A DNA stretch of 64,000 nucleotides from Afipia sp. (GTDB taxonomy: Bacteria > Pseudomonadota > Alphaproteobacteria > Rhizobiales > Xanthobacteraceae), in the NCBI GenBank assembly GCA_024707075.1, contig JANQAK010000001.1, positions 580,001-644,000 on the forward strand, in the 5' to 3' direction. Shown here one piece after another: positions 1 to 12,873 of this stretch. Position 1 is the first letter of the stretch; the number at the start of each line of letters is the position of its first letter. Under the pieces are notes generated by a model that saw nothing but the letters and a program-made list of their open reading frames with translations, was not told where the DNA came from and made no database searches. A program made the translations under genes and the position numbers.

Positions 1-27
1 GCGTTCGAACTGGCACCTTTGGGTTAT

Positions 28-298
28 GGGAAAAAGAGGGAAAGGGAGAGGGGGGAGGAAAGGGGGAAAAAGAAAGAAGGAAGGAAAGGGGAAAAGAAAA
101 GGGAAAAGAAAGGGAGGGAGGGGAGGGGAAGAGAAGAAAAAAGGAAAGAAAAAGAAAAAAAAAAGGGAAAAAAAAGAAGGAAAGGGAAAGAGAAAAGGAA
201 GAGGAGGAGAAAGAGGGGGAAAGGAGGGGGAGGGGGAAAGGGAAGGGAAAAAAGAAAAAAAAAAAGAAAAAAGAAAGAAAAAAAAGAGAAAAAAAAAG
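28..298. other. 271-nt homopurine (A/G only) tract at window edge
   Basis: Every base from 28 to 298 is A or G, followed at 316-331 by a poly-A run. Nothing else in this GC-rich window resembles it. A naive reading frame runs through it into the peptidase gene and yields a Lys/Arg/Glu/Gly-only sequence, which is not a plausible protein N-terminus. I read 1-364 as low-quality contig-end sequence, although a true polypurine tract cannot be excluded from sequence alone. Confidence 0.8.
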
Positions 299-364
299 CC
301 TTGGCCGCCTAAAAAAAAAAAAAAAAAGACTTCGAAGACCGAGAAGACTTGGGGGGACGGCGGT

Positions 365-2395
365 TTGAGCCACGGGACGTCACGCGGGGGAAACTACGGA
401 CGTGCCGGGATCATCGATCTCGGTCATGAGCCCCCGCTTTCAGTCGACGGGTCGGAAGCCGCGGTCATCGACCGCCGCCGTGTCTCCGTGCAGTGGTTCA
501 GCGGGACAATTCTCACAGGTCTGTGCGGCGCGGCTCTGATCGGCGGCGCCGTTTTCGCGTCGCTCGACGGCGAAATGACATTCGCCAGGGTGCCCGAACA
601 CGTCGAAGGCGCGCTGCGCGGTGCGTTCGGCGCAAACGACAAGGGCGCCGTCGCGCGCAAGAGCGATCGTCTTCCGCCACCCAGCGAGTCGGCCGCCGCA
701 CGCCAGGTGATCCGCGTTTCCACAGCCGTGCGCGCCGGCGGCCGCGACGTGATGCGGGTTCGCCCGTTCGTCCGCATCGCCGGCAACCTGTCGCTGACGA
801 CCAGCGATCTTTCCGCCAAGGTCCCTGCCTTCAACGCGCAGCGCATGCTGACCGACGTCGGCTCCCCGACACCCGCCGAGGGCGACGACCCGCAGGCGGG
901 CAACGCCGCCGAGCCGGATGCCGAAGTCTCTTTCGTGACGCGCGATCTCGCCTCCGTGCTGCCGCGCGCCAAGATCGCAGCCAATGTTGCAATCGACGAA
1001 GTGCTGATGCGGGTGCGCGACGCCTCGAACTGGCGCGGCAACAGCGCCGTCCGCTACGCTTCGAGCACGCCGGCCGATTTCAAGATGGCCTATGCCGCGG
1101 AAGGCACGCCGGATCCCTACGCCGGCTTCGAGGCCCGCGTGGTGCCGGAAAACGTCACGCTGCTGCCGAAGACCAAGGATCAGGTCACCGGCGGCAATCC
1201 GTCCAGCGAAAAGATTCATATCGTCAAGAAGGGCGATACCGTCCAGACGATCCTGCGCGACCTCGGCGCGACGCCGGGCGAAGCGCTGGCCATCGCCAAC
1301 AACCTCGGCGCGCGCGGCCGCGACGGCGGACTGAAGGAAGGCCAGAAGCTGCGCATCATGATGGCCGGAACCGGTCCCGGACTTCAGCGTCAGCAGCCTG
1401 TCCGCGTCATCGTCGCCAACGACACCACCATCGAAGCCGTCGCCGCACTGTCCGACCTCGGCAAATACGTCGCCGTTGACCCGCAGAGCTTCAATACCGT
1501 TACGGAAACCGCCAACAACAGCGACGATGACGACGACGATGACGGCACCGGCGTGCGGCTCTACCAGAGCATCTATGAGACCGCGTTGCGCAACAAGGTT
1601 CCGGCGACCGTCATCGAGGACATGATCCGCATCTACTCCTACGACGTCGATTTCCAGCGCAAGGTGCAGGCCGGCGACTCGTTTGAAGTGTTCTTCGCCG
1701 GCGAAGACGAGACGCCGGTCAATAACGAAAAGACCGAGGTGCTGTACGCGGCCCTCACCGTCGGCGGCGAAACCAAGAAATACTACCGCTTCCAGGCCCC
1801 TGACGATTCGGTGGTCGACTACTACGACGAGACCGGCAAGAGCGCGAAGAAATTCCTCGTCCGCAAGCCCGTCAGCAACGCCATCATGCGCTCCGGTTTC
1901 GGCGGTCGCCGCCACCCGATTCTCGGCTACACCAAGATGCATACCGGCGTGGACTGGGCCGCGCCTTACGGCACGCCGATCTTCGCCTCGGGCAACGGCA
2001 GCATCGAGAAGGCCGGATGGGAAGGCGGCTACGGCAAGTATATCCGCATCAAGCACCCCAATGGATATGAAACCGCCTACGGCCATATGACCGCCTTCGC
2101 CAAGGGTATGGAGCCCGGCAAGCGCGTGCGTCAGGGTCAGGTGATCGGCTTCGTCGGCTCGACCGGCCTTTCGACCGGCGCGCACGTCCACTACGAAATT
2201 CTTGTCAACGGCCGCTTCGTCGATCCGATGCGCATCAAGCTGCCGCGCGGACGCTCGCTCGACGGCCCAATGCTGGCGAGCTTCGAGACCGAACGCGACC
2301 GGCTGGACGGCATGATCAACAACCGTCCCGGCGGCACGCGCCCGCAGCCACAGGCCGCCAAGGGCCAGAAGACGGCGCAGGCCGGAGAGCGCTAG
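365..2395 (+). CDS. M23 family metallopeptidase with N-terminal membrane anchor
   Basis: Predicted peptidoglycan endopeptidase of the envelope. From a TTG start at 365 the protein has about 676 residues: a cytoplasmic N-terminus, one membrane segment (about residues 44-66), a long periplasmic region, a LysM/G5-like segment near residue 284 (KKGDTV), an acidic linker with seven consecutive Asp, then a C-terminal M23 LytM domain. The zinc ligands are visible: HTGVD (His526, Asp530) and HVH (607, 609), so it looks catalytically competent. The first in-frame ATG lies upstream in artefactual purine DNA; TTG-365 starts the first normal-looking sequence (MSHGTSRGG), but the native start may have been corrupted. 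It is followed by a 190-nt gap to the next gene. Confidence 0.85.
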   Translation: MSHGTSRGGNYGRAGIIDLGHEPPLSVDGSEAAVIDRRRVSVQWFSGTILTGLCGAALIGGAVFASLDGEMTFARVPEHVEGALRGAFGANDKGAVARKSDRLPPPSESAAARQVIRVSTAVRAGGRDVMRVRPFVRIAGNLSLTTSDLSAKVPAFNAQRMLTDVGSPTPAEGDDPQAGNAAEPDAEVSFVTRDLASVLPRAKIAANVAIDEVLMRVRDASNWRGNSAVRYASSTPADFKMAYAAEGTPDPYAGFEARVVPENVTLLPKTKDQVTGGNPSSEKIHIVKKGDTVQTILRDLGATPGEALAIANNLGARGRDGGLKEGQKLRIMMAGTGPGLQRQQPVRVIVANDTTIEAVAALSDLGKYVAVDPQSFNTVTETANNSDDDDDDDGTGVRLYQSIYETALRNKVPATVIEDMIRIYSYDVDFQRKVQAGDSFEVFFAGEDETPVNNEKTEVLYAALTVGGETKKYYRFQAPDDSVVDYYDETGKSAKKFLVRKPVSNAIMRSGFGGRRHPILGYTKMHTGVDWAAPYGTPIFASGNGSIEKAGWEGGYGKYIRIKHPNGYETAYGHMTAFAKGMEPGKRVRQGQVIGFVGSTGLSTGAHVHYEILVNGRFVDPMRIKLPRGRSLDGPMLASFETERDRLDGMINNRPGGTRPQPQAAKGQKTAQAGER

Positions 2396-2586
2396 GCGCT
2401 CCTTCCAGGGCAATATTTTTCATTCCTGAGACGCCAATCCTGAGACGTCGGTCTTCTCCGCGCGCCCGCATGTTGCGCGTGCATTGCAAGAACGGTTTTC
2501 GTTGCCAAGCAACGCCCCGCGACAAATACTCTCCGCATAATAAATACCGGGCACAATAACGCCCGGATAAAACCGGGAGGATGCTC

Positions 2587-4220
2587 ATGAGACATCGGTT
2601 TGTCGCACGCGCGGCAATCGCCGCCGCACTCGCAGTCGGCGCAACCACCGCAGCATTTCCGCAGGTCTATGAGGTCGCGAGGCTGGTGCCCGGCTCAGCG
2701 TTTCATGGAATCCACGGACTCGGCTTCGACAAGAGTGGACGCCTGTTCGCGGGCAGCGTCGCAGGCGCCGCGCTCTATGAAGTCGATCGCAATGCCGGCA
2801 CTGCGAAAATTTCCATTTCAGCCGCCGACGGCGGCATGGCCGACGACATCGCCTTCGCGCCTGACGGCACCATGGCGTGGACCGGTTTCATCACTGGCGA
2901 CCTTTACGCGCGCAAGGGCGACGGCCCGATCAGGAAACTCGCCTCCGGCCTGCCCGGCATCAACTCGCTGGCCTTCCGCAAGGACGGACGGCTCTACGCC
3001 ACGCAGGTCTTCCTCGGTGACGCGCTTTACGAGATCGACGTGGAAGGCGCAAAACCGCCACGCAAGATTATGGAGAAGATGGGCGGGCTGAACGGGTTCG
3101 AGTTCGGTCCGGATGGACTGCTTTACGGCCCGCTCTGGTTCAAGGGGCAGGTCGTGAAAGTGGACGTCGACAAGGGCGACCTGACCGTTGTGGCCGACGG
3201 CTTCAAGGTGCCCGCGGCGGCAAATTTCGATTCAAGGGCAATCTGTGGGTGGTGGATACCGCGCTGGGTCAACTCGTGAAGGTTGACCCGAAAACCGGAG
3301 CCAAGAGGGTCGCGGCGCAACTCAAGCCTTCGCTCGACAACCTCGCCATCGACGGCCAGGACCGCATCTACGTCTCGAACATGGCCGACAACAGCATCGA
3401 GGAGGTCAATCCGGAGACCGGCGCCACAAAGCGGGTCATCATCGGACAACTCGCCTTGCCCGGCGGTATCGGCGTCGTGACGGACGGGGACAAGGACACG
3501 ATCTACGTCGCCGACGTCTTCGCCTATCGCACCGTTGATGGCATAACCGGCAAGGTGAGCGAGACGTCGCGCATGCATGCCGACGGCGTCACGCTCGAAT
3601 ATCCGATGAGCGCGACAGCGAGGGGCGATTTCGTCGTGCTGTCGAGCTGGTTCACGGGCACGGTCCAGTTGATCGACCGCACGACCGGCAAGACTTTGGA
3701 AATGCTGCATGGCTTCAAGGCGCCGCATGACGCGGTCCGTCTCGCCGACGGCAGCATTCTGGTCAACGAACTGGGCTCGAAATCGCTGGTGCGCGCCAGC
3801 GGCGAGCACGGCAAGGACCGCAAGACCGTCGTTGGCGATCTGGCCGGCCCGGTCGGCCTTGTCGTGACGGACGACACCACGGCTTACGTGACGGAAGCCT
3901 TTGCCGGACTGGTATCGAAAATCGATCTGGCGAGCGGAGCCAAAACCGTCGTCGCCAAGGACCTGAAAGGTCCGGAAGGCATCGCGCTGGCGCCCAACGG
4001 CAAATTGATCGTCGCCGAAGTCGCCGCCAAGCGCGTGATCTCGATCGATCCGCAGACCGGTGCTGTGACCGAGCTTGCCGGCAACCTGCCGATCGGCCTT
4101 GCAAGCGCCGCGGGCACACTGCCGACCAACATTCCGACCGGTGTCGGCGTCGGCGCGTCAGGAACGATCTATGTGTCGTCCGACATCGAGAACGCGATCT
4201 ACACGATCAAGAAGAAATAG
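2587..4220 (+). pseudogene. Secreted SMP-30/NHL-type beta-propeller protein, frameshifted
   Basis: Two adjacent frames (2587-about 3232 and about 3233-4220) join into one protein of about 545 residues. It begins with a signal peptide (MRHRFVARAAIAAALAVGA, cleavage near ATTAAFPQ) and continues as repeated blades with G.L.FD.SGRLF / GPDGLLYG / VDTALGQLVKVD motifs typical of SMP-30/gluconolactonase or NHL propellers. The break is at 3230-3232, where restoring one T (GATTTCAAGGG) continues the blade as NLWVVD. The ATG at 2587 sits 6 nt after GGGAGG (2575-2580), better placed than the ATG at 2581. Substrate unknown. A sequencing deletion is more likely than decay, because both halves are well conserved in style and codon use. 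Confidence 0.75.
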
Positions 4221-4241
4221 CGGCTTCCATTTCGCAAAAAG

Positions 4242-4269
4242 AAACAGCCGGGCGTCGGCCCGGCTGTTT
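4242..4269. terminator. Bidirectional intrinsic terminator
   Basis: A perfect 12-bp stem (AAACAGCCGGGC with GCCCGGCTGTTT) around a 4-nt loop, with an A-run on the left and a T-run on the right. It sits between the convergent beta-propeller gene (+) and clpB (-) and can serve both. Confidence 0.9.
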
Positions 4270-4274
4270 TGCGT

Positions 4275-6908
<2,634 letters not shown>

Positions 6909-7124
6909 TCGGTTTCCCTCAGCCTGCCGTTCCGCCCCGAAAGCACGGAACTGGCATCTTCAATGGGTTTCCGCCGCCGGCGTTGACATTCCTCAACCCG
7001 GAGCGGTGACCGGCGTTGCACCAGCCTGAGCCAGATGTGGGAACTCCGGAATGCTTACGGAAGAGGCAGCGTTTGAACAATTTAATCGTCTGGTGATCCC
7101 GTCCCGAGGCCCTTACAAAAACCC

Positions 7125-7898
7125 ATGACCATTGCAGCCATCACAGAACTCTACCGCTATCCCATCAAGGGGCTTTCGCCCGAGGCCCTGACGCAGGCAG
7201 CGCTCCGGCCCGGCAAGACCGTGTCCGGCGACCGGAGCTACGCCATCGAGAACGGTCCGATCGGGTTCGACCCGGCCGCGCCGAAGTTTTTCCCGAAGAT
7301 CAATTTTCTGATGCTGATGAAAAACGAGCGGCTCGCCGCTCTTCGCACGCGTTTCGACGACGCGAGCCAGGTTCTCAGCATCAATGACGGCGGCAAGACC
7401 GTCGCGGCCGGCAATCTGGCCACCGAGGAAGGCCGCGCGGCCATCGAGACGTTCTTCGCCAGGAATTTCGCAACCGAACTGCGAGGGCCGCCGAAAATCC
7501 TGTCATCGCCCGGATACAGCTTCTCCGACCTGGCGGCACCGGTGATCTCGATCATCAACCTCGCCAGCGTGGCGTCCCTCGAAGTCGTCATCGGACGCCC
7601 GGTCAATCCGTTGCGCTTTCGCGGCAACCTGTACGTGACGGGCTGGGAGGCCTGGTCCGAGCGCGGATTCCCCGGCAAGGAACTCAGGATTGGAAATGCA
7701 CGGCTGAGGGTCGTGGACGAGATCGTGCGTTGCACGGCGACCAATGTCGATCCCGTGACGGCCGCACGCGATATGGAAATTCCGAAGACGCTGATGCGTC
7801 ACTTCGGTCACGATTTCTGCGGCGTCTATGCCGAAGTGATCACCGGGGGCAGCATCGCCCCCGGTGATGCGATCGAGGTTGTCAGCTCGTCGGCATGA
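7125..7898 (+). CDS. MOSC domain-containing protein
   Basis: A 257-residue protein with MOSC N-terminal barrel (ITELYRYPIKGLSPEAL) followed by a MOSC domain (LRFRGNLYVTGWEAWSERGFPGKELRIG and CTATNVDP). The family carries sulfur for molybdenum cofactor chemistry or forms part of mARC-type N-hydroxylated base reductases; here no ferredoxin domain is attached and the Cys in RCTATNVDP is the candidate sulfur/Mo ligand. It is monocistronic; its last 17 nt overlap the convergent CHAP-like gene. The 3' end contains a 12-bp perfect inverted repeat (ATCACCGGGGGC) within coding sequence, which might attenuate transcription. Confidence 0.85.
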   Translation: MTIAAITELYRYPIKGLSPEALTQAALRPGKTVSGDRSYAIENGPIGFDPAAPKFFPKINFLMLMKNERLAALRTRFDDASQVLSINDGGKTVAAGNLATEEGRAAIETFFARNFATELRGPPKILSSPGYSFSDLAAPVISIINLASVASLEVVIGRPVNPLRFRGNLYVTGWEAWSERGFPGKELRIGNARLRVVDEIVRCTATNVDPVTAARDMEIPKTLMRHFGHDFCGVYAEVITGGSIAPGDAIEVVSSSA

Positions 7899-8488
7899 CG
7901 TAGGCGTAGATACGGCCGCGCGAGTAGGTCGCCTCGGCAACGCGATGGCCGTGATTGCCCGAGATGACAATCGGATTACCGTTGGCGTCGATGCCGCTGA
8001 CGATGCCGACATGGCCGCCGCGACGGCCGCGCGACATCACCGCAATGGCGCCGACCTGCGGGCCGGAAATGCGCTGACCGTAACTCGCGAACGAACGCGC
8101 CATGTCCGAGCCGGTGCCTTTGTGCCCCGAGCGTTCGAGAACCATGTTCATGAAACGCGCGCACCACAGGCTGCCGCGCCCGGTCGGGTTGCCGCCGACA
8201 TAGCGGCGCGCTTCGGCGACAAGATCTCGATCCGCCGAAACCGCCAAAGCCCTGCGACGTTGACGCTTCAGCGGATGTCGCCGCGTACCGGCCACGCCGC
8301 GCGTGATGGCGAGTGCTGTGACCGTAGTGCTTGCTGGCGTGATGCTTGGTGTGATGTGCGTGCGCGTGGCGGCTCGCACCGTGATGAGGCCTCGCCGAAG
8401 CCGGTGTCGCAACAGCGACAATTGCCAGTGAGCACAACGCAACCGCAGTGAGCCCGACAGGCCGACGAAACGCATTAGATACAATCAT
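7882..8488 (-). pseudogene. Secreted CHAP/TIGR02594-type amidase, frameshifted
   Basis: The N-terminal half (ATG 8488) has a signal peptide (MIVSNAFRRPVGLTAVALCS... ending TPASA) and a His-rich stretch (HHGASRHAHAHHTKHHASKHYGHSTRHH). The C-terminal half is in another frame and carries the CHAP-like core: GRGSLWCARFMNMVLE (candidate catalytic Cys), GAIAVMSRG and GGHVGIVSG (candidate His). The shift lies at about 8224-8232 in a GATCGAGATC stretch. Such proteins cleave peptidoglycan peptide bonds. Joined length is about 200 residues, normal for the family, so I favour a sequencing indel. Confidence 0.75.
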
Positions 8489-8662
8489 CCATAATCCTCG
8501 TTACACCCCCATTTCCCATCGATCCAACTTCGGAACGATCATGAGTGAGGGGGCGTAAGACCGGCTGGATGTGGCGAAAAAACGACGCTTGCGATCACGA
8601 CAGCCATGCATCGCGTGCGACTGACATGAACATACGATGGCGAAAATAATGCAGGAAGTGCC

Positions 8663-9341
8663 CTATTCTGGCCGCTTATCTGAATCGCGCCGCGTGAGCA
8701 GGAAAACACCCTGCTCGCCGAACATGTTCCAGAACCACCACGGCGCGTTGAGCCGCAACGGGCGACCGTACAGGTCGAGCGCAACGGCGCGCTCCATCTT
8801 GACGTTGATCTCGTCGCAGAGCTGCACGAAATCCTTGATGGTGCAGAAATGGATGTTCGGCGTATCGTACCACGTCGCCGGCAGATTGTCGGTGCGCGGC
8901 ATCTGGCCCTTGACCAGAAGCTGCAACCGCATTTTCCAGTGTCCGAAATTCGGAAACGACACGATGGCGCGCTGCCCGATGCGCAGCAGATTCTTCCAGC
9001 ACCACGCGCGGCTGGCGCGTCGCCTGCAATGTCTGCGACAGGATCACATAATCGAACGCATCGTCGGGATAGTTGACGAGGTCGGTATCGGCGTCGCCCT
9101 GCACCACCGCGAGGCCCTTGGCGACGCAGCGGTTGACGCCCTCGCGCGACAGTTCGATGCCGCGGCCATCGACGCCGCGCGTTTCAAGAAGCTGCAACAG
9201 ATCGCCCTCGCCGCAACCGACATCGAGCACCTTCGAGCCGGGCTCGACCATCTGCGCGACCAACAGGTGGTCACCGCGATAGCCGTTCTCGGTCACAGGC
9301 AGAATTGCGGTCGGCCGGAAGGCCTGGTCCTGAACAGACAT
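8663..9341 (-). pseudogene. metW: Methionine biosynthesis protein MetW, frameshifted
   Basis: SAM-dependent methyltransferase-fold partner of MetX in O-acylhomoserine formation. Motif I VLDVGCGEGDLL and the family-typical VILSQTLQATRQPRVVLEE are in the first frame; the second frame continues with SFPNFGHWKMRLQLLVKGQMP and PWWFWNMFGEQG. The frames join at about 8990-8993, where one extra T interrupts EELLRIGQRA. Start ATG 9341 lies 1 nt after the metX stop, so the two genes are translationally coupled. Usual length about 220 residues is recovered once corrected. MetW is needed for prototrophy in related bacteria, so an error in the sequence is more likely than loss. Confidence 0.9.
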
Positions 9342-9342
9342 C

Positions 9343-10545
9343 TTAGCGGCTCGCCGAGGTCAGGCCGTGCGCGGAGGCGGCCGATTCCAGGAAGGCGCGG
9401 GAAATCTCGATGAACTCCGGGACATCGAGCAGGAACGCATCGTGGCCCCGGTCGGTCTCGATTTCTGCGAACGACACCCGCGCGCTGGAGGCATTCAATG
9501 CGTGCACCACGGCGCGCGACTCCGAGGTCGGGAACAGCCAGTCGCTGGTGAACGATACCAGGCAGAAGCGCGTGCGCGTGCCGCGATAGGCTTCCGCCAG
9601 CACGCCGTCATGGTCGGCGGCGACGTCGAAGTAATCCATCGCGCGGGTGAGGTAGAGATAGCTGTTGGCGTCGAAGCGTTCCACGAACGACGATCCCTGA
9701 TGGCGCAGATAGCTTTCCACCTCGAAGTCCGCATCGAATGAAAAGGTCGGCAATTCACGATCCTGCAAGCGCCGCCCGAACTTGCGATGCAGCGCGGCGT
9801 CGGACAGATAGGTAATGTGCGCGGCCATGCGCGCAACGCCGAGGCCGCGGCGCGGATGAGTGCCGTCCTCGAAATAGCGCCCGCCGCGCCAGTCCGGATC
9901 GGCCATCACCGCCTGACGGCCGAGTTCGTGGAATGCGATGTTCTGCGCGGAGTGCCGCGTGCTGCATGCCACCGCCAGCGTGGAGAACACGCGCTCGGAA
10001 TAGGCCGCCGACCATTGCAGCGCCTGCATGCCGCCCATCGATCCGCCGACAACGGCGAACAATTTCTCGATGCCGAGATGATCGATCAACATCGCCTGCG
10101 CCCGTACCATGTCCGGAATGGTGATGACCGGAAAATCCAGCCCCCACAATTTTCCGGTCGCCGGGTTGGTCGAAGCCGGACCGGTCGAGCCCATGCATCC
10201 GCCGATCACATTCGAGCAGATGACGAAATAACGATCGGTGTCGATCGGCTTGCCGGGGCCCACCAGCGTTTCCCACCAGCCACGCTTGCCGGTGACCGGA
10301 TGCACGTTTGCGACATGCTGGTCCCCGGTCAGCGCATGGCAGATCAGGATGGCATTGGAGCGATCCGCGTTGAGTTGACCGTAGGCCTGATAGGCGATCT
10401 GGAACGGCGCGAGATCGACGCCGCAATCAAGCCGCAGTGGCTTGTCGGCGCCGAACAGCGCCACCAGCGACGAGGGATGATCCGCCTCGTGCGCGCGCTC
10501 GCCCGTGGACGCCGTCTCACTCTTCAAGGGTTTGACATTAACCAT
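9343..10545 (-). CDS. metX: Homoserine O-acetyltransferase MetX
   Basis: Acylates L-homoserine for methionine synthesis. Alpha/beta-hydrolase fold with [10 protein letters not shown], the nucleophile elbow [14 protein letters not shown], and C-terminal Asp/His segments ([14 protein letters not shown]). I prefer ATG 10545 (MVNVKPLKS), 11 nt after AGGAGG; an upstream ATG at 10584 would add 13 residues. The gene forms an operon with metW and lies behind a SAM-II riboswitch and an intrinsic terminator, so it is predicted to be shut off when SAM is abundant. Some members use succinyl-CoA instead of acetyl-CoA; sequence inspection does not settle this. Confidence 0.96.
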   Translation of the reverse strand: MVNVKPLKSETASTGERAHEADHPSSLVALFGADKPLRLDCGVDLAPFQIAYQAYGQLNADRSNAILICHALTGDQHVANVHPVTGKRGWWETLVGPGKPIDTDRYFVICSNVIGGCMGSTGPASTNPATGKLWGLDFPVITIPDMVRAQAMLIDHLGIEKLFAVVGGSMGGMQALQWSAAYSERVFSTLAVACSTRHSAQNIAFHELGRQAVMADPDWRGGRYFEDGTHPRRGLGVARMAAHITYLSDAALHRKFGRRLQDRELPTFSFDADFEVESYLRHQGSSFVERFDANSYLYLTRAMDYFDVAADHDGVLAEAYRGTRTRFCLVSFTSDWLFPTSESRAVVHALNASSARVSFAEIETDRGHDAFLLDVPEFIEISRAFLESAASAHGLTSASR

Positions 10546-10599
10546 CTTGTTACTGGCCTCCTCAGAAGGTCTCCCGACCGACATCGGAAATCAGGCCAC

Positions 10600-10632
10600 A
10601 AAAAACCCGGCCTGAAACGAGGTTCGGCCGGG
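10600..10632 (-). terminator. Attenuator terminator between SAM-II riboswitch and metX
   Basis: On the minus strand CCCGGCC (10626-10632), a 13-nt loop and GGCCGGG (10606-10612) are followed by six T. It lies just downstream of the riboswitch and before metX, the expected place for the expression platform. Confidence 0.85.
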
Positions 10633-10650
10633 ATCACTTATGTCCCCGGC

Positions 10651-10706
10651 CTGTTTAGCGAGTTGTTTAACGTGGCTGCAAGCCGGCCGGCTCAAATGAC
10701 CACGGA
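10651..10706 (-). promoter_or_regulatory. SAM-II riboswitch (metX leader)
   Basis: Read on the minus strand, the element has the conserved SAM-II layout: CGTGG pairing with CCACG (P1), a U-rich GTCATTTG segment, a GC pseudoknot arm, GCTTGCAGCCACGTTAAACA and the 3' tail CGCTAAACAGG. This compact H-type pseudoknot is found in alphaproteobacteria upstream of metX/metA/metC-type genes. SAM binding should favour the downstream terminator. The -10 box ends 11 nt upstream, so the riboswitch begins almost at +1. Confidence 0.92.
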
Positions 10707-10716
10707 ACGAGTTAAG

Positions 10717-10745
10717 TTATTAATCCCAGAGAGCCTTTTCGTCAA
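10717..10745 (-). promoter_or_regulatory. Sigma-70-type promoter of metX leader
   Basis: Minus strand TTGACG (10740-10745), 17-nt spacer, TAATAA (10717-10722). A start near 10710 fits the riboswitch exactly. Confidence 0.75.
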
Positions 10746-10921
10746 GGCACGCACCCGATGGCGGGCCATTCCGGCCGCCGCCAGCGGCCAAAACCCTCAA
10801 TGTTTTCTTTGCTTTCAGCCACCGTCTTACCTAATCAATGCCCTGCCAGACGGACGGCATGAGCTGCTCCGGCCCGGCGTGGCGGGATTAATCGTGCTAT
10901 CCGCCTTGAAGGTTTTTGAAG

Positions 10922-11755
10922 ATGACCAAGCCGCCGCCATCGTTGCAGGATCTTCGCCGCGAAATCGATTCCATCGATGAGCAGGTGCATGGCCTCTTGA
11001 TGCAGCGCGGGGACATCATCGATCGCCTGATCTCGGTGAAGAAGACCCAGGAAGTCGGTTCCGCATTCCGTCCCGCGCGCGAGGCCGACATGATGCGCCG
11101 CCTGGTGCAGCGCCATCGCGGCATCCTGCCGCTCGATACGGTCGAGAGCATCTGGCGCGTCATCATCTCCACCTTCACCTACGTGCAGGCGCCGTTCTCG
11201 GTCCATGCCGATCTGTCGTCCGGCGAATCCGCCATGCGGGATTCGGCGCGGTTTCATTTCGGCTTCACCGTTCCGTTCGTCGCGCACTTCAACGCCGAGG
11301 CGGCGGTGGAAGCGGTGGCGAAATCCAAGAGCGATCTGGCGTTGATCGCCGCGTCCGGCAGCCGCTCGCCGTGGTGGCTCGCGCTCGAACCCACGGATGC
11401 GCCGAAGATCATCGCGAGGCTGCCTTTCGTCGAGCGCGCCGATCATCCGGCGGCGCTTCCGGTGTTCGTCGTCTCGCGCGTCGCGGCGGACGCCATGGTC
11501 ACCGAGGTCGAGATGTGGAGCATCCGCGTCTCTGGCTGGAATGCCGGGGTCGCCCGCGCGCTATCGCCATTTTCGGAGATCATCGCGGTCCCGGATACGG
11601 CCTCCGACGGCGCCGCGCTGCTGATCTCAGTTCCGGGATCGGAAGGACGCGATAAAATCATAGCAGCACTGGTTGCAGCGGGAGCCTCGGTGCGCTCATC
11701 GGCCCTCGTCGGGAGCCATGCGACGCGCTATACGGTGCCGCAATCCAAGGCTTGA
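10922..11755 (+). CDS. Chorismate mutase (AroQ) with C-terminal PDT-like domain
   Basis: Residues 1-90 are an AroQ helical domain: [19 protein letters not shown], two Arg and a Lys in the usual positions ([26 protein letters not shown]). It would convert chorismate to prephenate. The remaining ~185 residues resemble a degenerate prephenate dehydratase-like segment ([27 protein letters not shown]) without a clear catalytic TRF motif. Total 277 residues is short for bifunctional PheA (about 360-390). ATG 10922 follows a weak GAAG. It starts a run with hisC (24 nt later) and tyrC, so prephenate made here can feed the arogenate/tyrosine branch. Confidence 0.85.
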   Translation: MTKPPPSLQDLRREIDSIDEQVHGLLMQRGDIIDRLISVKKTQEVGSAFRPAREADMMRRLVQRHRGILPLDTVESIWRVIISTFTYVQAPFSVHADLSSGESAMRDSARFHFGFTVPFVAHFNAEAAVEAVAKSKSDLALIAASGSRSPWWLALEPTDAPKIIARLPFVERADHPAALPVFVVSRVAADAMVTEVEMWSIRVSGWNAGVARALSPFSEIIAVPDTASDGAALLISVPGSEGRDKIIAALVAAGASVRSSALVGSHATRYTVPQSKA

Positions 11756-11778
11756 GTTTTTCTTCTGGAGTTGAATCG

Positions 11779-12873
11779 ATGTCACGTCCCGTGCCGAAGC
11801 CAGGCATTCTCGATATTGCGCCCTACACGCCCGGCAAGAGCGGCGCGGGGATGACCGGACGCGTATTCAAGCTGTCCGCCAACGAGACCCCGCTCGGGCC
11901 ATCGCCGAAAGCCATCGAAGCCTACAAGGCTGCCGCCGATCATCTGGAAGATTACCCCGAAGGCACCTCGCGCGCGCTGCGCGAAACCATCGGGCGCACC
12001 TTCGGCCTCGATCCGGATCGCATCATCTGCGGCGCGGGTTCGGACGAACTGCTGAACTACCTCGCGAATACCTATCTCGGCCCCGGCGACGAGGCGATCC
12101 ACACCACGCACGGCTTCCTCGTTTATCCAATCGCGACCATGGCGAACGGCGCCACCAATGTGATCGCGCCTGAGAAAAACTATACCGCCGATGTCGATGC
12201 GATCCTGAAAGCCGTGACACCGCGCACCAAGCTGGTGTGGCTGGCGAACCCGAACAACCCGACCGGCACCTACGTGCCGTTCGACGAGGTGAAGCGGCTG
12301 CGCGCCGGATTGCCGCCCCATGTGCTGCTGGTGATCGACGCCGCGTACTCCGAATATGTCACGCGCAACGACTACGAAGCCGGCTTCGAGATGGTCGCCA
12401 CCACCGACAATACGGTGATGACGCGCACGTTCTCGAAGATTCACGGACTGGCGTCGTTGCGCGTCGGCTGGATGTACGGCCCCGAGAACATTATCGATGC
12501 GGTCAACCGCATCCGCGGCCCGTTCAACGTCTCGACGCCGGCGTCGGACGCCGCCATCGCCGCGCTGGAAGACACCGCGCATCAGGACAAGTCCCGCACC
12601 CATAACGAAAAATGGCGCGCGTGGCTGACCGACGAAGTCGGCAAGCTCGGCCTTGACGTGACACCGAGCGCGACGAACTTCATCCTGATCCACTTCCCGC
12701 AGCAGAAGGGCAAGACCGCGGATGAGGCTGATGCCTTTCTCACCAAACGGGGCCTGATCCTGCGCGCGCTGAAAAACTACAAGCTGCCCCATGCGCTGCG
12801 CATGACCGTCGGCACCGAGGAGGCCAATCGGCTTGTGGTTGCGGCACTTGCCGAATTCATGGGGCACAAGTGA
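11779..12873 (+). CDS. hisC: Histidinol-phosphate/aromatic aminotransferase HisC
   Basis: PLP-dependent class I/II aminotransferase. Features: [13 protein letters not shown] at the N-terminus, [20 protein letters not shown], the DAAYSEY Asp/Tyr pair, and the PLP lysine in [18 protein letters not shown]. Start ATG 11779 has CTGGAG 8 nt upstream. Length 364 is normal. Its place between chorismate mutase and a prephenate/arogenate dehydrogenase suggests it transaminates prephenate or phenylpyruvates in addition to, or instead of, histidinol phosphate; that is inference from context. Confidence 0.93.
   Translation: MSRPVPKPGILDIAPYTPGKSGAGMTGRVFKLSANETPLGPSPKAIEAYKAAADHLEDYPEGTSRALRETIGRTFGLDPDRIICGAGSDELLNYLANTYLGPGDEAIHTTHGFLVYPIATMANGATNVIAPEKNYTADVDAILKAVTPRTKLVWLANPNNPTGTYVPFDEVKRLRAGLPPHVLLVIDAAYSEYVTRNDYEAGFEMVATTDNTVMTRTFSKIHGLASLRVGWMYGPENIIDAVNRIRGPFNVSTPASDAAIAALEDTAHQDKSRTHNEKWRAWLTDEVGKLGLDVTPSATNFILIHFPQQKGKTADEADAFLTKRGLILRALKNYKLPHALRMTVGTEEANRLVVAALAEFMGHK

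Noticed and set aside
440-2413. Long open frame antisense to the M23 peptidase gene
   Set aside because: GC3-rich genes leave long antisense frames; it has no motifs, no ribosome-binding site, and the plus-strand protein has intact catalytic residues.
6909-7124. RpoH promoter for clpB
   Set aside because: A GGTTGA-like -35 can be picked on the minus strand but without a matching -10 at suitable spacing; not reportable.
7841-7870. Perfect 12-bp inverted repeat ATCACCGGGGGC in the MOSC gene
   Set aside because: Considered as a terminator, but it lies inside coding sequence (ITGGSIAPGDA) and has no T-tract; noted within the gene entry.
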